64,000 nt of DNA from Sarocladium kiliense (Eukaryota; Ascomycota; Sordariomycetes; Hypocreales; Sarocladiaceae), in the NCBI GenBank assembly GCA_030734395.1, contig JAUZTG010000016.1:1178001-1242000 (forward strand), read 5' to 3'. The notes below the pieces were generated by a model, which was given only the letters and a program-made list of their open reading frames with translations, searched no databases and was not told where the DNA came from. Shown piece by piece: positions 22,924-33,647 of this stretch (position 1 is its first letter; every line of letters begins with the position of its first letter). The position numbers were made by a program, and so were the translations under genes.

Positions 22924-24199
22924 AGGTTCCCTGCTCTCCTAGATATTTTAATGGTGCAATGGAAACTGCCAAGAGGTAATGACGGACTGAATAGCCAAAG
23001 TTATCTTTCCAGATGCAGCATATTCATCCATCTTGGGTGTGTTGCGTAGCAATCCTAGGTCGCTCTGCTTGACCTGCCAACTCTTCAAGTTAGGCGAGGT
23101 TGCACGGAGGACCCTTGCTCGGTCCTTTTGTGTAGTCTAGATGTCGTGGGATGTTACATTGCATAGTTTTCAATTTCTACTCCAGCGCTTAGATCGTTGG
23201 AATCCAAAGACTGCCCCATAGCTGGTCCCCACGACTAGACGCAGTCAGCGCTAATGTTGCAAGGCTATTGAGCTATTAAGCGCAAGGAATAAGTCTCGTG
23301 GCGCAGTGCAGAGATGAATCCGAGCAAGTACGATGATGTTACATATGAGTCAAGAATACTGCACTATTTCTGCGCTTCTCATAACTGTATCGACGCCTCC
23401 GAGCATCAACTATCATCAGCGTCCGGAGGAGAGCCGGGTTTAAACCACCCTACTTCTTGCTCCGGAAATAGGGAAGGCACTCCTTATGCATGAACCCATC
23501 TTGGAGGCATTGCTATCCTGTGCCGTAGAGACTAGGCTCGGTGAGCGAAGGATCAATTCTCAATATTAGGACCCGTCGAGCACCCCTGTAATAAGTGTCA
23601 CAGCATCCAGAGCTCCATCCACTTACAACGTCTGCAACTACACACGTGGGCGCTTTCGGGCTCTATGTTGTCGGAAACATTCTATAAGCCTCATCACGGA
23701 ATTGCATGCTAATTTTCAACATAATCAACCTTGCGCGAGCCTCCACAAGGCGATGTCCCTTCGCAATGTCTATCAGAACGAAGATAGCCCCGTGTTACTG
23801 AGTGTGCCATTGGTGGTACTGGGTACTGGCTGTCTTGTGGCCAAGAGAGCAGAGCCAGAGTATCCGTGAAGTGTCGGGAATCTATCTTAAGTGAAGTCTT
23901 GGCCTTGCCAGTTCGGGTGGATATCCGGCGCTCACAAGGGTCTCTGCTGATCCTGTCAAGCCATGCTAATGTGAGCTTCAAACTCCACAGACGACTCTGC
24001 ACAAGCCGAAATATGGTGATCAAAGGTATGAGGAAGTGCGTCGGAGACATTCGCCTAGCTCGGACGCTACGGTCTTGGCCGAGGAGATTTGAGTAATAGG
24101 TGCTTCGCCTCTAGGCTTCGCATTGTATATATATGAGCCAAGTGTGTCGACTGCGTAGTCCTTCAGCTCAAGTCCTTTGGTTCACTGTAAGCTGTCACC
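22924..24199. other. Intergenic region upstream of the SGNH/FG-GAP gene
   Basis: No gene was recognised on either strand apart from the TATA element near the right end. Several open frames are short and unremarkable. Confidence 0.55.
24126..24133 (+). promoter_or_regulatory. TATA box of the SGNH/FG-GAP gene
   Basis: TATATATA lies about 67 bp upstream of ATG 24200 and is followed by a short pyrimidine-containing leader. TATA promoters in fungi often mark regulated, secreted-protein genes. Confidence 0.6.
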
Positions 24200-27100
24200 A
24201 TGGCTTGGTTAACCCGTCTCGTGGCCGCTCTTGCGATTGCAGCTAGCAGTAGCAGATTCGTTGCAACTGCTCTGCCTCAGGGATACTCTGACCCAGATGC
24301 CTTCTTGGCTGGCAACGGAAGCGCAGATCCCTTTACCGACTTCCCAGCTGTGCTCAAAACTAGACAGAATGACAAAGTGCAGCTCCGCATTTTGCCTCTC
24401 GGCGCGTCTATTATGAGCGGTCAGGGATCCCCAGAACACTCGGGGTATGTACTTCTGGAGGCTCGAGATTTGAGTCCTGAAAGCTCACACCAACCTACAG
24501 CATTCGGAAATGGGTGAGGATGGCTTTGAGGAACGATGGCTGGGACGTCAACATGGTTGGCAGAAACCAAGGCACGTTTGCACAACTCACTCGTACCCTA
24601 CGACCTAAGCAAGGAATGAAGTACTGACCTTTGATCTGATAGACGGCACTGACTTAGTAGACAAGGTCAGTTATGACACATCACGAGGACAGCGGGTACA
24701 TAGACTAACTCATGATTAGGATCACGAAGCTGAGCCCGGAGCCAAGATCGCAAAGATCCGCAACAACCTTGCAGGTTCACTCCCTTACAAGGCGAATATC
24801 GTGATGATCAACGCTGGCACCAACAATGCCAATAGCGGGGAAGACATGGATAAGATCTACGAAATCATGCTTGGCACCTTGAACGACATTTGGAACGCCC
24901 CTGATATGGGCAATACTTGCATCATTCTCTCCACCTTGCTTCCTGGAAAGTTCTCTACAGACTCACTGTCCCGGAAGCGGTCAATCGATGCTACTTATAG
25001 GCGCTTGGTCACTGAGAACTTTGAGAAGAAGTGCATCTACCTGGCTGACATGGATCCGCTGGTTCAAAACGACTTCCTCGACCCGAATGGTCCATACTGG
25101 ACTGATGACATTCACCCCAACGTAGGTCGACATTTCAACGAACTGTGAGTAGATGATTGCTCACTGAACATATAATAGAATGAAGGCGCGAGGCGTGCCG
25201 CCTATGTTTTCTACTCTGCCATCCACAGAGCTCTGGCTGCGGGCAAGGTGAAAGCGGCCGCAGAGAAGGAGAAAGACACGACAGGTTGTGACAAGGTATT
25301 TGGAAACGGCATAGACGCTGGTGAGTAAAAAGCAAGATTCGAGAATAGCTCGGGCGCTGATGATTCAGGTGGTCTCACGCAGCACGGCTGGGGACACCAC
25401 GATGGTATTTACTACCACGACAGCGAGAACATGGGTGTGAGTCTGCAGCATAATGACAAGATGCCGTCCTAAATCGCAGGAGTATTACTGACAGTCCGCA
25501 ATAGAACAAGCTCGAGATCGAATCAAACTGGGACCGTAACCAATGGCGATTCGCTCGTCTCTTCTCCCGCGATTACGACGACTTTGTTGGTTGGTTTGAA
25601 GAATCTCCAAATCAGCATCGCTTCGGAACCTGGAAGAACTCGGCCGACGGTCAAGGAAACTTTCGCAAGATCCAAGACATGAACACCCAGATGTACTGCA
25701 TCCCACGCGGCTTGCACTTCATCGACATGAACGCCGACGGACTGGACGATGCCGTCTGTATTGACCCTGATGGCAACATGTATGTCTCAATCAACAAAGG
25801 CAACGGTAGTGGTGACAAGCCCCCGGATTTCACTTACCTAGGGCTGGTCAAGACGAGTGAAGGTCCCCAAAACCGCGTGAAGCTGGCGGATATCGACGGT
25901 GACGGTCGAGCCGACTACGGCGTCATCAGAGATGGCAAGGTGCACTTTTGGCGAAACGGCTGGGTCGATGACAAGCCCGCATACTGGCAGTATCTGGGAA
26001 TCCGGTCACAGATCGATTCGGGACGGTCGGGAGACGATCATGCTCTTGGAGTCCGCTTCGAGGATATCAACGGAGATGTAAGACCTGATAGCCTTGCCTA
26101 ATCCTCCTAGTCTCTTGTCATTGACTGATGATCTTCTGACGCTTAGGGACGGGACGACTCCATGTGGTTGGACGTCAGCGGAAAGGTCATCACGTGGACG
26201 AACACCAGGAGCTGCGCGCAAGGCAAAGAGGGTGATGGCCTCAACGTCGCCTGGAGACAAGGATTCCATGCTGGTGAGAGTTCAGGAGCAACTCACTACG
26301 GCATGTGGGAATGGCGTGCCGACCACGAATATGATGATCTCCGTTCACGCATCTTCTTCGCCCGCATCTTTGGCACCAAGCCTGCATTTGGCAACCTCGG
26401 GGTCCAAGATTACGTCTTCGTCACGCCAGAGAAGATCAATGACGACAAATACAGGTTCAAGCTTTGGGTGTTCAAGAACAAAGGTGCCGGGGGAACCAAG
26501 GTCATCGCAGATGGCAACAAGCAAGTTACACTACACTATCCAAGCATAATCCACGGGCTAGCTAACCGCCTTTAACAGATACTGCAACATGATCGGCCCG
26601 GAGAATGGCAAGAGGATGGACTACGTGTGAGTTTGGACAAAACCAAGGCACTCGCTGGCAAGTGACTAAGAGATGTTGGTCGCTGGACATGGTCTGACGG
26701 AAGAATGCATCGTGAGTGTCCAGACATACTTGCGCCTCGTCGACGGCGAGAAACTTAAACTGACAGGATTTAGTATTTACGAACGCCCACAAGACCAAGG
26801 TCAGCGGGGACTCCTTTTGGGGATGGAATGGAGAGATCTGGACTCCGCCACAGCAACTCGATCGTCGTGATCTGCACCTGGCTGACTGGGATGGTGATGG
26901 CGATTGCGATATCATCTACGTGAATCCAACAACCAGCCAGGTTCGAGTCTGGAGGAACGACTACCCAAAGACAAAGAATTGGGGCAACGCGTTTGTCGAG
27001 ATTGGCGTCTCTGGCCTGCCCACGCCTTGCCCATATCGTCGGGGCATTGGCTATGAGGACTGTAAGTCAAACACATAAGCTCGACTCCATCTTTGCGGGC

Positions 27101-29531
27101 GATGTTGCTGACCACGCTTCTGCTGGACGCCAGTGGCTGTTCGTTTTGCCGACATCTCGGGGGATGGTCGCGCGGATTACCTCTGCTTCCGTAAAGATGG
27201 TCAAATCTATGGCACACTCAACCGCGCCAACGGATGGGAGTATCTCGATCAAGTCAAGTTTGCGGATGGCAAAGATCGTGCAAATCTACGTTTCGCAGAC
27301 GTGAACGGCGATGGCAAGGATGACATGATCTGGGTAGACAAGTTCAACGGCAATGGCCACGTTTGGTGAGCTCAAACACAGGCTTCACAGGACTGTTATT
27401 TCTTCTAACGGGTTTCTAGGTATAACGAAGGACCTGGTAATCGTGGCGATAATGGGGGTTCAGCCTATCATTGGCGCAAGATTAACTCGCCTGTCTACGA
27501 CGGTAATCATGCCGGATCTTGCATGTACTACCCTGATCTCGACGGCAACGGTCGCGCAGACATGCACTCTATCGAAGGGACATGGACCAACCAGGCTCAC
27601 ACTTGGTTCAATCCAAGCTGCGGCCTTCGCGACGCCGAAGGTGACGATGCCGAGGGAGTCGTGGATCCGAAGCTTCCCGTGCAGCCCGGCAATGCCATTG
27701 GTAGTCCAGGACCTGGCGAGCCTGGTAGCGAAGACGACTGCGAGAACCTCGATGATAACGATTGGCGCAAGGTCACTTGCACGAATCCTTACATCAAAAG
27801 CCATATCGACTATGAAGCCTCAGAGCGCTGGAACGGGCTCGGAGTTCCAGACGCTTGGTCAGCTGCACAGTCCTACATCAACTGTCGCTACGGAAGCGGA
27901 AAACGTGACGATAAATACAGTAACATAGTGAGTTTAACTTCCCCGAGAGCGGCGAATCCCACTTTCGCTCTACAGACGATCGTATGCCTCTAACCAACTT
28001 CAGGTCTCAAACTTCTTTCACGGACCGCAAGCCATGCACTGTGATGTCTGGAATGCAGACACCAATGGGTGCAGCGGAGCGAGTCTGACCTGCCAGGATC
28101 AGCCTCGTTCGCCTGTTGGCTTCTTCATCCTTGACTCTTTCAAGAGGATTTTCGGCGTAAGAGCTGCTCGGTGGGCAACGTGTCTGGCTGTGCTGACCCA
28201 TGTTAGATGAATTGGAGCCTGTACGAAGCCTTTGGTGATGTCGTGTCCTTCTTGGACATCGAAGCTCTCGCGAGCGACTTTGGCATTAGCCCTGTCGAGA
28301 AGGGGTCGAATGTCCCACTCGCCATCATTCTCGATAGTATCATCTTTGCCTTCGGACTTGTCATGGGGCCTATGTGGAACAAAGGTGCGTCTAGAGCTTA
28401 GTAGTAAGACACGAAGGGATTCATAACTGACTTGAAAACAACCCGAAGTTCTTGTGCCTAAGATAGGCAATCAGTCTGGGAACGGCGGCGCCATCAAGGA
28501 CACCGTCAACGACATTGTCAAGAACTCTGCTACATTAGCGAAGGACATTTACGCATTGCAGAACCCCGTTGCTCAGCCGTAAGTGCAATACGTTTTTCTG
28601 AACATAGCATGACCAGACAGAAAAGATGGTATCTAAACTTGCGCAACGAACAGGAAAGATGAGGTCGGCCTTCAGACAGCCATCAGGAGCGTATTCACAG
28701 CCATGGGTACCGCTTGGAGGAATAGCACGGTCGAGATGAACAGAATCCTCTTCGACGGAAGTCCCAGCTCTGTCACGAAGCTGGGCGCGTTCATTGAGAA
28801 CGGCCAAATGTTAGATCGATCGATTATCGAGCAGACAGAGCGCAACGAGCTGCAACACCGACTGCAGACAGTCATGGCGGCCTTCATGATCCCCCTCACC
28901 TGGCAGTTATCCCCAGAGATCTTCTGGCCGATCATCATTGCGGTTAGCATCTCATCGCACGCCGAAGAGACGCTGAGCTAATCCTTACTTCCTGCAGGAG
29001 AACCTTGCGTGCGATCAAGCGCCGTCCAAAGATTGGACCGGAAATACATGGCATTACATGACCTCGAAAGCATACAATAAGCGCTTCTGTAAAGACGGAA
29101 AGAGTTTCTGGCTCGTCAGCGCCAAAGACTACTCAAAGACGTGCAGCAACGATGATCCTGTGTATTGCGACGCCTGGGACACCCCTCCGGGGTTTGATAA
29201 GCTCGTCGATAGCAAGTATGGCGTCTCATGGGAGGACCTCATGGAAGGGTTTGTCAAACTCAACTGGCGGAAGCCTACGTGAACATGCTTTTCTCATGGC
29301 TAACAAATATGAAGGTCCGTCAACACTTGGAAAGCCAACGGCAGCAAGAACGTTCAGAAGAAGCCAGCAGAACTGACCAACGAGCTCCTCGACAATATTC
29401 TTGCTAACGAGATCACGACTCCTGATGTGTTCAGCATTCCGATTTGCGGGATAGAGGAGGCTCGTAACAATTGGGAAGAGGCCTTCGCTGGATGGGTGAA
29501 GCCTGGTCCCAATTTCCCATGCAAGGACTAA
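24200..29531 (+). CDS. Secreted SGNH hydrolase with FG-GAP/VCBS repeats and unknown C-terminal module
   Basis: Model: join(24200..24444, 24501..24571, 24643..24665, 24720..25121, 25179..25320, 25369..25436, 25505..26077, 26147..26520, 26579..26626, 26671..26711, 26774..27061, 27134..27365, 27420..27927, 28004..28156, 28207..28384, 28449..28578, 28654..28942, 28998..29278, 29315..29531), 19 exons and 1420 aa, all phases closing. Residues 1 to about 25 are a signal peptide. The SGNH domain has Ser70 in LPLGASI, MINAGTNNAN as the block III equivalent, and Asp242/His245 in DDIHPN. Residues about 385-905 hold several FG-GAP/VCBS-like repeats with calcium-type loops (DIDGDGRADY, DISGDGRADY, DVNGDGKDD, DLDGNGRAD). 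A Gly/Pro linker at about 925-945 leads to an unrecognised 475-residue Cys-containing region with hydrophobic segments near 1093-1112 and 1233-1254. It may be a cell-surface esterase; the substrate is unknown. Two introns use GC donors. Confidence 0.83.
24572..24642 (+). other. GC-AG intron 2 of the SGNH/FG-GAP gene
   Basis: The donor reads CAAG|GCACGT and the acceptor GATAG. The nearest GT donor (24576) would bring in an early stop. The GC donor restores the frame into NQDGTDLVDK. Confidence 0.65.
26521..26578 (+). other. GC-AG intron 8 of the SGNH/FG-GAP gene
   Basis: The donor reads ACAA|GCAAGT and the acceptor AACAG. Using GC gives the protein-like NKYCNMIGPENGKRMDYV. The alternative GT donor four bases on gives a frame that ends within about 30 codons. 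Confidence 0.65.
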
Positions 29532-29586
29532 GTGCGTGACTTAGAAGTAGATTCAACTTCGCATTATCCGTACATGGTTACACTTT

Positions 29587-29602
29587 CCCCCCCCCCCCCC
29601 CC
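29587..29602 (+). repeat. Homopolymer C tract
   Basis: Sixteen consecutive cytosines lie 55 bp after the SGNH/FG-GAP stop codon, in probable 3' UTR. The exact length is liable to sequencing error. Confidence 0.8.
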
Positions 29603-30000
29603 TTGAGTTGAGCTTCTCAGCAAGATTGTATTAATTATCAGGCTTATTTCAAGATATCCTTTCTCTTCAGTCGGGCGCAATATAGAAACAGCCTCAGCGA
29701 CGGTGCAATTGGGTGGTTTGGAGAGCATGGAGGGTTCAGTATCTGCTCGTCGCCCAAAGCCACCGTCAGGTTCTATATCATCTTGCGAATAGTCAGAATT
29801 AATCCCCTCTTTTTCCGTTTCAACCTTTTCTTTCTTTGGGGTTGCAGGCCCTGCACGTCGAGAACGTCGAGGCTGCTCATAGTCTCACGGTATTCACGTG
29901 CGATGACACTCCACCCACATCAAATCTTCTCCTCCCAAAACCAGGTGCTTCACGTACCACGTTCCAATGTGGGCGACACTAAGGTCGAAAGAACCTAACC

Positions 30001-30120
30001 CAGGGGTGTCCATGAGCGTACCCGCTAAAAGGGGTAATGAGGATAAGCCAATGGGTACCTGTCATGACCCGATGGGCTACCCATGGGCGGATAGGCGGGG
30101 GTACCCGTGGACTTTTTGCA
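30001..30120 (+). mobile_element. Possible hAT-type transposon terminus or MITE remnant
   Basis: The segment opens with CAGGGGTGTCCATGAGCG, similar to the CAGGGGTG starts of hAT inverted repeats. It then shows repeated TACCC/GGGTA subterminal motifs (about 30019, 30051, 30087 and 30103), another hAT habit. A matching right end (CACCCCTG) was not found; the closest inverted match is CCGTGGAC near 30107. The eight bases before the end, ACCTAACC, would be the target duplication, but no second copy was identified. It therefore looks like a solo or decayed end lying just upstream of the methyltransferase ATG at 30151. Confidence 0.4.
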
Positions 30121-30150
30121 CTCTAGGCGCAACTCGATACCTCAGGTCTG

Positions 30151-31077
30151 ATGTCTCTGACTTCACGAATCTCCCTATCCGGGCCTGAAGAGGCTTCTCC
30201 GGAGGACATTTTCTCTTCGTCTCTGGGCGTCATTTTCTCGGACGATGTCACCAACCAGCATGGTGTCGCTGAGCAATCCATCTGCTACATCTCTCCCAAC
30301 TTGCCTAAGCCTCTGCAATTGGACCTCGCAAAGCCTGTCAGTGAGGAAGACCGCTACCTCTTCGGCCACTACTTGTGGAACGCATCACTCCTGCTGGCAG
30401 AGCTGATCGAGAGAGACTCACTACCACTTCCTAAGAGAGAGGCAGCGGATAATGAGGTCGGAACTGGGTCCAACTTCGATGTCAGGGGGTTAGACGTTAT
30501 GGAGCTAGGAGCTGGAACAGGCCTCCCCAGCATAATGTCAGGATTACTGGGTGCTCGTCGCGTAACAGTGACTGACTATCCTGCCCCTGCCATCATGACG
30601 ACCCTGCAGGCCAGTGTTGCTAAGAACATCCAAGCCAAGCTGTCACCATCACCAGAGTTATTCAGCGCACCTGAAGTATTGGTAGAAGGTCATAGCTGGG
30701 GTAACTTGAGTCCAGCCGAGCCTATCTGCCGTAGCGGCAAGCAGTCATTCGATCGTATCTTCGCATGCGACTGTCTTTGGATGCCCGAGCAGCACACCAA
30801 CCTGCACCGCTCCCTGTCGTACTTCCTAAAAGCTAACGCGGATGCGCGGGCGTGGGTTGTTGCGGGCTTCCATACTGGCCGTCAAATGCTGCGGGGGTTC
30901 TTTGATGCTACGGCTCTAGCGGCAGAGGGTATGGAAATCGACGCTATTTGGGAAAGAGAGTGTGATGGCAATGAGAGGCCGTGGAAGTGGGATAGGGAGG
31001 AAGAAGACCGAACCTTGCGGAAGAGGTGGCTAGTGGTCGCGTCGTTGAAGAGGACAGGCGAATTTCTGAAGGGTTAA
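30151..31077 (+). CDS. EFM7: Efm7/Nnt1-type protein N-terminal and lysine methyltransferase
   Basis: A single exon encoding 308 aa that begins at an ATG. The seven-beta-strand methyltransferase fold of family 16 is clear: YLFGHYLWNASLLLAELI precedes the domain, VMELGAGTGLPSI at about 115-127 is the S-adenosylmethionine loop, TVTDYPAP is motif II, GHSWGNLSP follows, and FDRIFACDCLWMPEQH is the post-II region. Family knowledge: yeast Efm7 (formerly Nnt1) trimethylates the N-terminus and adjacent lysine of translation elongation factor eEF1A in the cytosol. An insertion between residues about 85 and 110 makes the protein longer than yeast (261 aa). Its promoter abuts the possible transposon end. 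Confidence 0.86.
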   Translation: MSLTSRISLSGPEEASPEDIFSSSLGVIFSDDVTNQHGVAEQSICYISPNLPKPLQLDLAKPVSEEDRYLFGHYLWNASLLLAELIERDSLPLPKREAADNEVGTGSNFDVRGLDVMELGAGTGLPSIMSGLLGARRVTVTDYPAPAIMTTLQASVAKNIQAKLSPSPELFSAPEVLVEGHSWGNLSPAEPICRSGKQSFDRIFACDCLWMPEQHTNLHRSLSYFLKANADARAWVVAGFHTGRQMLRGFFDATALAAEGMEIDAIWERECDGNERPWKWDREEEDRTLRKRWLVVASLKRTGEFLKG

Positions 31078-31615
31078 TCCTTTCTGTATTTAGTTTATAG
31101 CCATCTATTAACACATCAGGTGGCTTATATGCAGTGAGTCGTGGCATGATTGACGGGACGCAACTTCAGGAGAGTTAGTACGAAGCTCTAAGTCAAGGTT
31201 TTGCTTCACATCATCAAGGGCCGCATCGATTAGGCTGCTGCCAATAGCTCATTAAAGATATGATATTGAGTTTCGATGCTAGTTATGAGAGGCGGGTGGT
31301 CTAGAAATACAAGCTCTGGAGGCCCTTCATGTCCTTTGAAGAATACTCTGGTGGTTCTGGTCACCAAGGTCACCTCTCGCTCAATTTGTTTCTGGCCACC
31401 GAATTTCCAAAGGTATCAGACTACCCAAGATTCCAATTCGACGTTGCAAGATAGCTGCGTATCGACTATACCAAGCGAACGACTTCTTCGGTGGCGGCCC
31501 TGCTGAAGCTTTACAGGTAAAGAGATAAAGCATGCAACTCACCGACAAAGTAGTTTTCTGTTTACGTTGCTGAGGGAGTCTCGAGTTGGTGGCCCTCTTA
31601 CTTCGCTGCAACCAA
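31078..31615. other. Intergenic region, no gene recognised
   Basis: The gap between the methyltransferase gene and the J-domain-like gene contains no supported feature. Confidence 0.55.
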
Positions 31616-32232
31616 ATGGCTAAGGATTTCTATGAGGTCCTTGGTGTATCTACAGATGCAGGTCAGTCTGGGATCCGGGCGGCGCATCGGAAGTTGGTTC
31701 CAGCTTGTCACCTGGACAAAGCCATAGACCCGCAGCTCAAAGCTCAGAAACAAGAACAGTTTGCGGCGGTGCAGATTGCCTTCGAGAACATTGGGGACCC
31801 AGAAGCGAGAAGAGTTTACGACGATAAAGTCAGGCTAGAGGAGCTCCGTTAAAGAACGGTACCACCGTGCCCCGTCCACCTCGCGCAGATCATCTTCTGC
31901 CTCAGCGTCCAATGGACTTTATCCGTCCCAAAGCCGACCGCCCCCATATGTCCATGAACGGGAAAATGCAAGAGCTCCAGCGCCAAGCTGCGGCTGATAG
32001 GGACATCAAACTTATGCCTGTGGGACCTGCACGAGCCCAAGCTCGTAAGGCAGAGGACGAATTTCGCCGGCAGTATGACAAGGGTAAGTTGTCCTCGTTA
32101 GAGACGGATAGGTCTGATAGAGGATCAAGCCAGGCGTCGGCGGTATCGGGAGAACAATTCCAGAAGCTTGCGGAAAGAGAAATTAAAGGTGAATACGCAT
32201 TCAATACTGGGGGATCTACTTCAAGGAATTGA
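31616..32232 (+). CDS. J-domain-like protein lacking the HPD motif (possibly decayed)
   Basis: From ATG 31616 the frame reads AKDFYEVLGVSTDAG, AHRKLVPACHLDKA and FENIGDPEARRVYDDK, a complete J-domain pattern. The invariant His-Pro-Asp is His-Leu-Asp, which in known J-proteins abolishes Hsp70 ATPase stimulation. Read without splicing the ORF stops at 31852 (78 aa). A 77-nt intron, GTCAGG to CTCAG at 31829-31905, would instead join to the next frame, giving join(31616..31828, 31906..32232), 179 aa, ending in a charged helical tail (KMQELQRQAAADRD). A third frame just after the J-domain (about 31846-31990) is Ser/Arg-rich and protein-like. A frameshifted pseudogene is therefore a serious alternative. 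RNA evidence would decide. Confidence 0.45.
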
Positions 32233-32427
32233 ATTGTCCTCGACCCCAGAACCGCCTGAGCCAATGCTCGTCAACTCATAAGCTACCACTCGGCGCACTA
32301 CTCTTCTTGCAGTTGTCGAGCCTGATCATCCAGATCCAGACTTGTGAAGTCTCTTAGAAGATGATTCTATACATCCAACGATAACAATCCTCGCAGCAGG
32401 CAAACATGGTCCGTCTTCAACGAAATC

Positions 32428-33647
32428 TCAGAACTTGGTGCTGAGTGTTCCTGCAGCAGCCACGCGGCAATCCTCGCTCAAAGCCTCCCAGAATGAAGGC
32501 GCTTGAGGCTTCCAACCCAGCTTCCTCGCTCGAGATGAAGTTGCCCTGCTGTTAGAGCCCCATATATAAAGCATCAGGTCCGGCATAGCCGGATTGACGG
32601 CTTCGACTTGCTCTTTGGTCCATGAGACGTTTGGTGTCCCCTTTGGTAGCCAGCCCTGCTCCTGGCCAATGCGGTTGATAGCCTCAGCCGCATCCTTCCA
32701 TGCGACTTCGTCGGTCACTGCGAAGTAGAAGCCCTGGGGTAATGTCAGTCTTAAGTGATCCCCATAAGGAAAAGTTTGGCATCACAGGGGTGGTGTACCT
32801 CCTTGCCATAATCGAGCCCATCGCCTCCATCGAGATACTTCCCAATGATCAACGCAAATAGAGACGCGACATCATCTATGTGTGCAACTCCCCTCATGTT
32901 CTCTCCCTTCCCAAGGTAAAAAGTTTCTCCATGCTCTCGAGAGGCTTCGATGAAGAGCGGAACCATGTAAGTTCCATGCCCACCAATACTGGTGCTTTGG
33001 CCGTAGATATCCGGAGGGAAGATGCAGATCGTCTTGATCAGATCATTACTTGCGTCCTGGATCAGCTTATCTGTCGGACGATGTCTTGCCTCGGATGGAA
33101 GGTCGTAGAGCGCCTGTATGTCCTTGACGTCGTCCCATACGTGCGGGTTCTTGTCGCCCTGCCATTTCTGCTCGCGCTCATCAGAGATGAGACCTGTCCC
33201 TGAGAGATGAACGAAGAGGCTCTCGGTCGACTTCTTTCGGAGACCAGCTAGAATGGCGTTGATGCAGCCTTCATAATCAACTTTGCCAGAGTCTTGGAGC
33301 GGCTTAGCATAAGGTGAAGGATTAGGTTCTACGCCATGGTAGACCTGGGGTCAAGGGAGGGCTTTTGACGTACGGATGATTATATCAGCCTCCTGCGAAG
33401 CCTTCTCAATCACGTCGAAGTCATGGAACGTGCCCTTGACGACTTTCACCTGTGGATACCTGTCTGCACAAGCCTTTGATGGTTCACGCAGAAGGGCAGT
33501 GATTTCAAGGTTGCCGTACAGCTCGATGACCTTGTTCAGTACGTTACCTCCGATGTATCCTGTTGCTCCCGTACTGAGGGGAGTTAAAAGCTGAACACTC
33601 TCCTTGAGCCAGTGTATCACTTACATGAAGACCTTCTTGTTCGCCAT
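32428..33647 (-). CDS. Extended SDR / NAD-dependent epimerase-like oxidoreductase
   Basis: Model: complement(join(32428..32733, 32799..33292, 33374..33573, 33625..33647)), giving 340 aa. Splicing of the 23-nt first exon creates MANKKVFITGATGYIGGNVL, a textbook Rossmann glycine motif (TGxxGxxG). ADIIIHSGKVDYEG is the NAD-binding loop after beta-4, FVHLSGTGLISD is the catalytic serine/threonine region, and ENMRGVAHIDDVASLFALI is the late conserved helix. The usual YxxxK catalytic pair is not evident, as in many atypical NmrA-like members, so the chemistry is unknown. The acceptor at 33293 was chosen over one at about 33307 because it gives the expected IIH loop. It is divergent from a second NmrA-like gene 912 bp away. 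Confidence 0.83.

Larger units (their letters stand above)
29532..30150. other. Intergenic region with poly-C tract and possible transposon end
   Basis: This holds the 3' flank of the SGNH gene and the promoter of the methyltransferase gene. A 16-C run and an hAT-like terminus are listed separately. No gene was seen. Confidence 0.55.

Noticed and set aside
28301..28960. Hydrophobic segments of the SGNH/FG-GAP protein as a pore-forming toxin
   Set aside because: Two hydrophobic stretches alone do not support a toxin call. No known toxin family motif was recognised, so the region is left as unknown.
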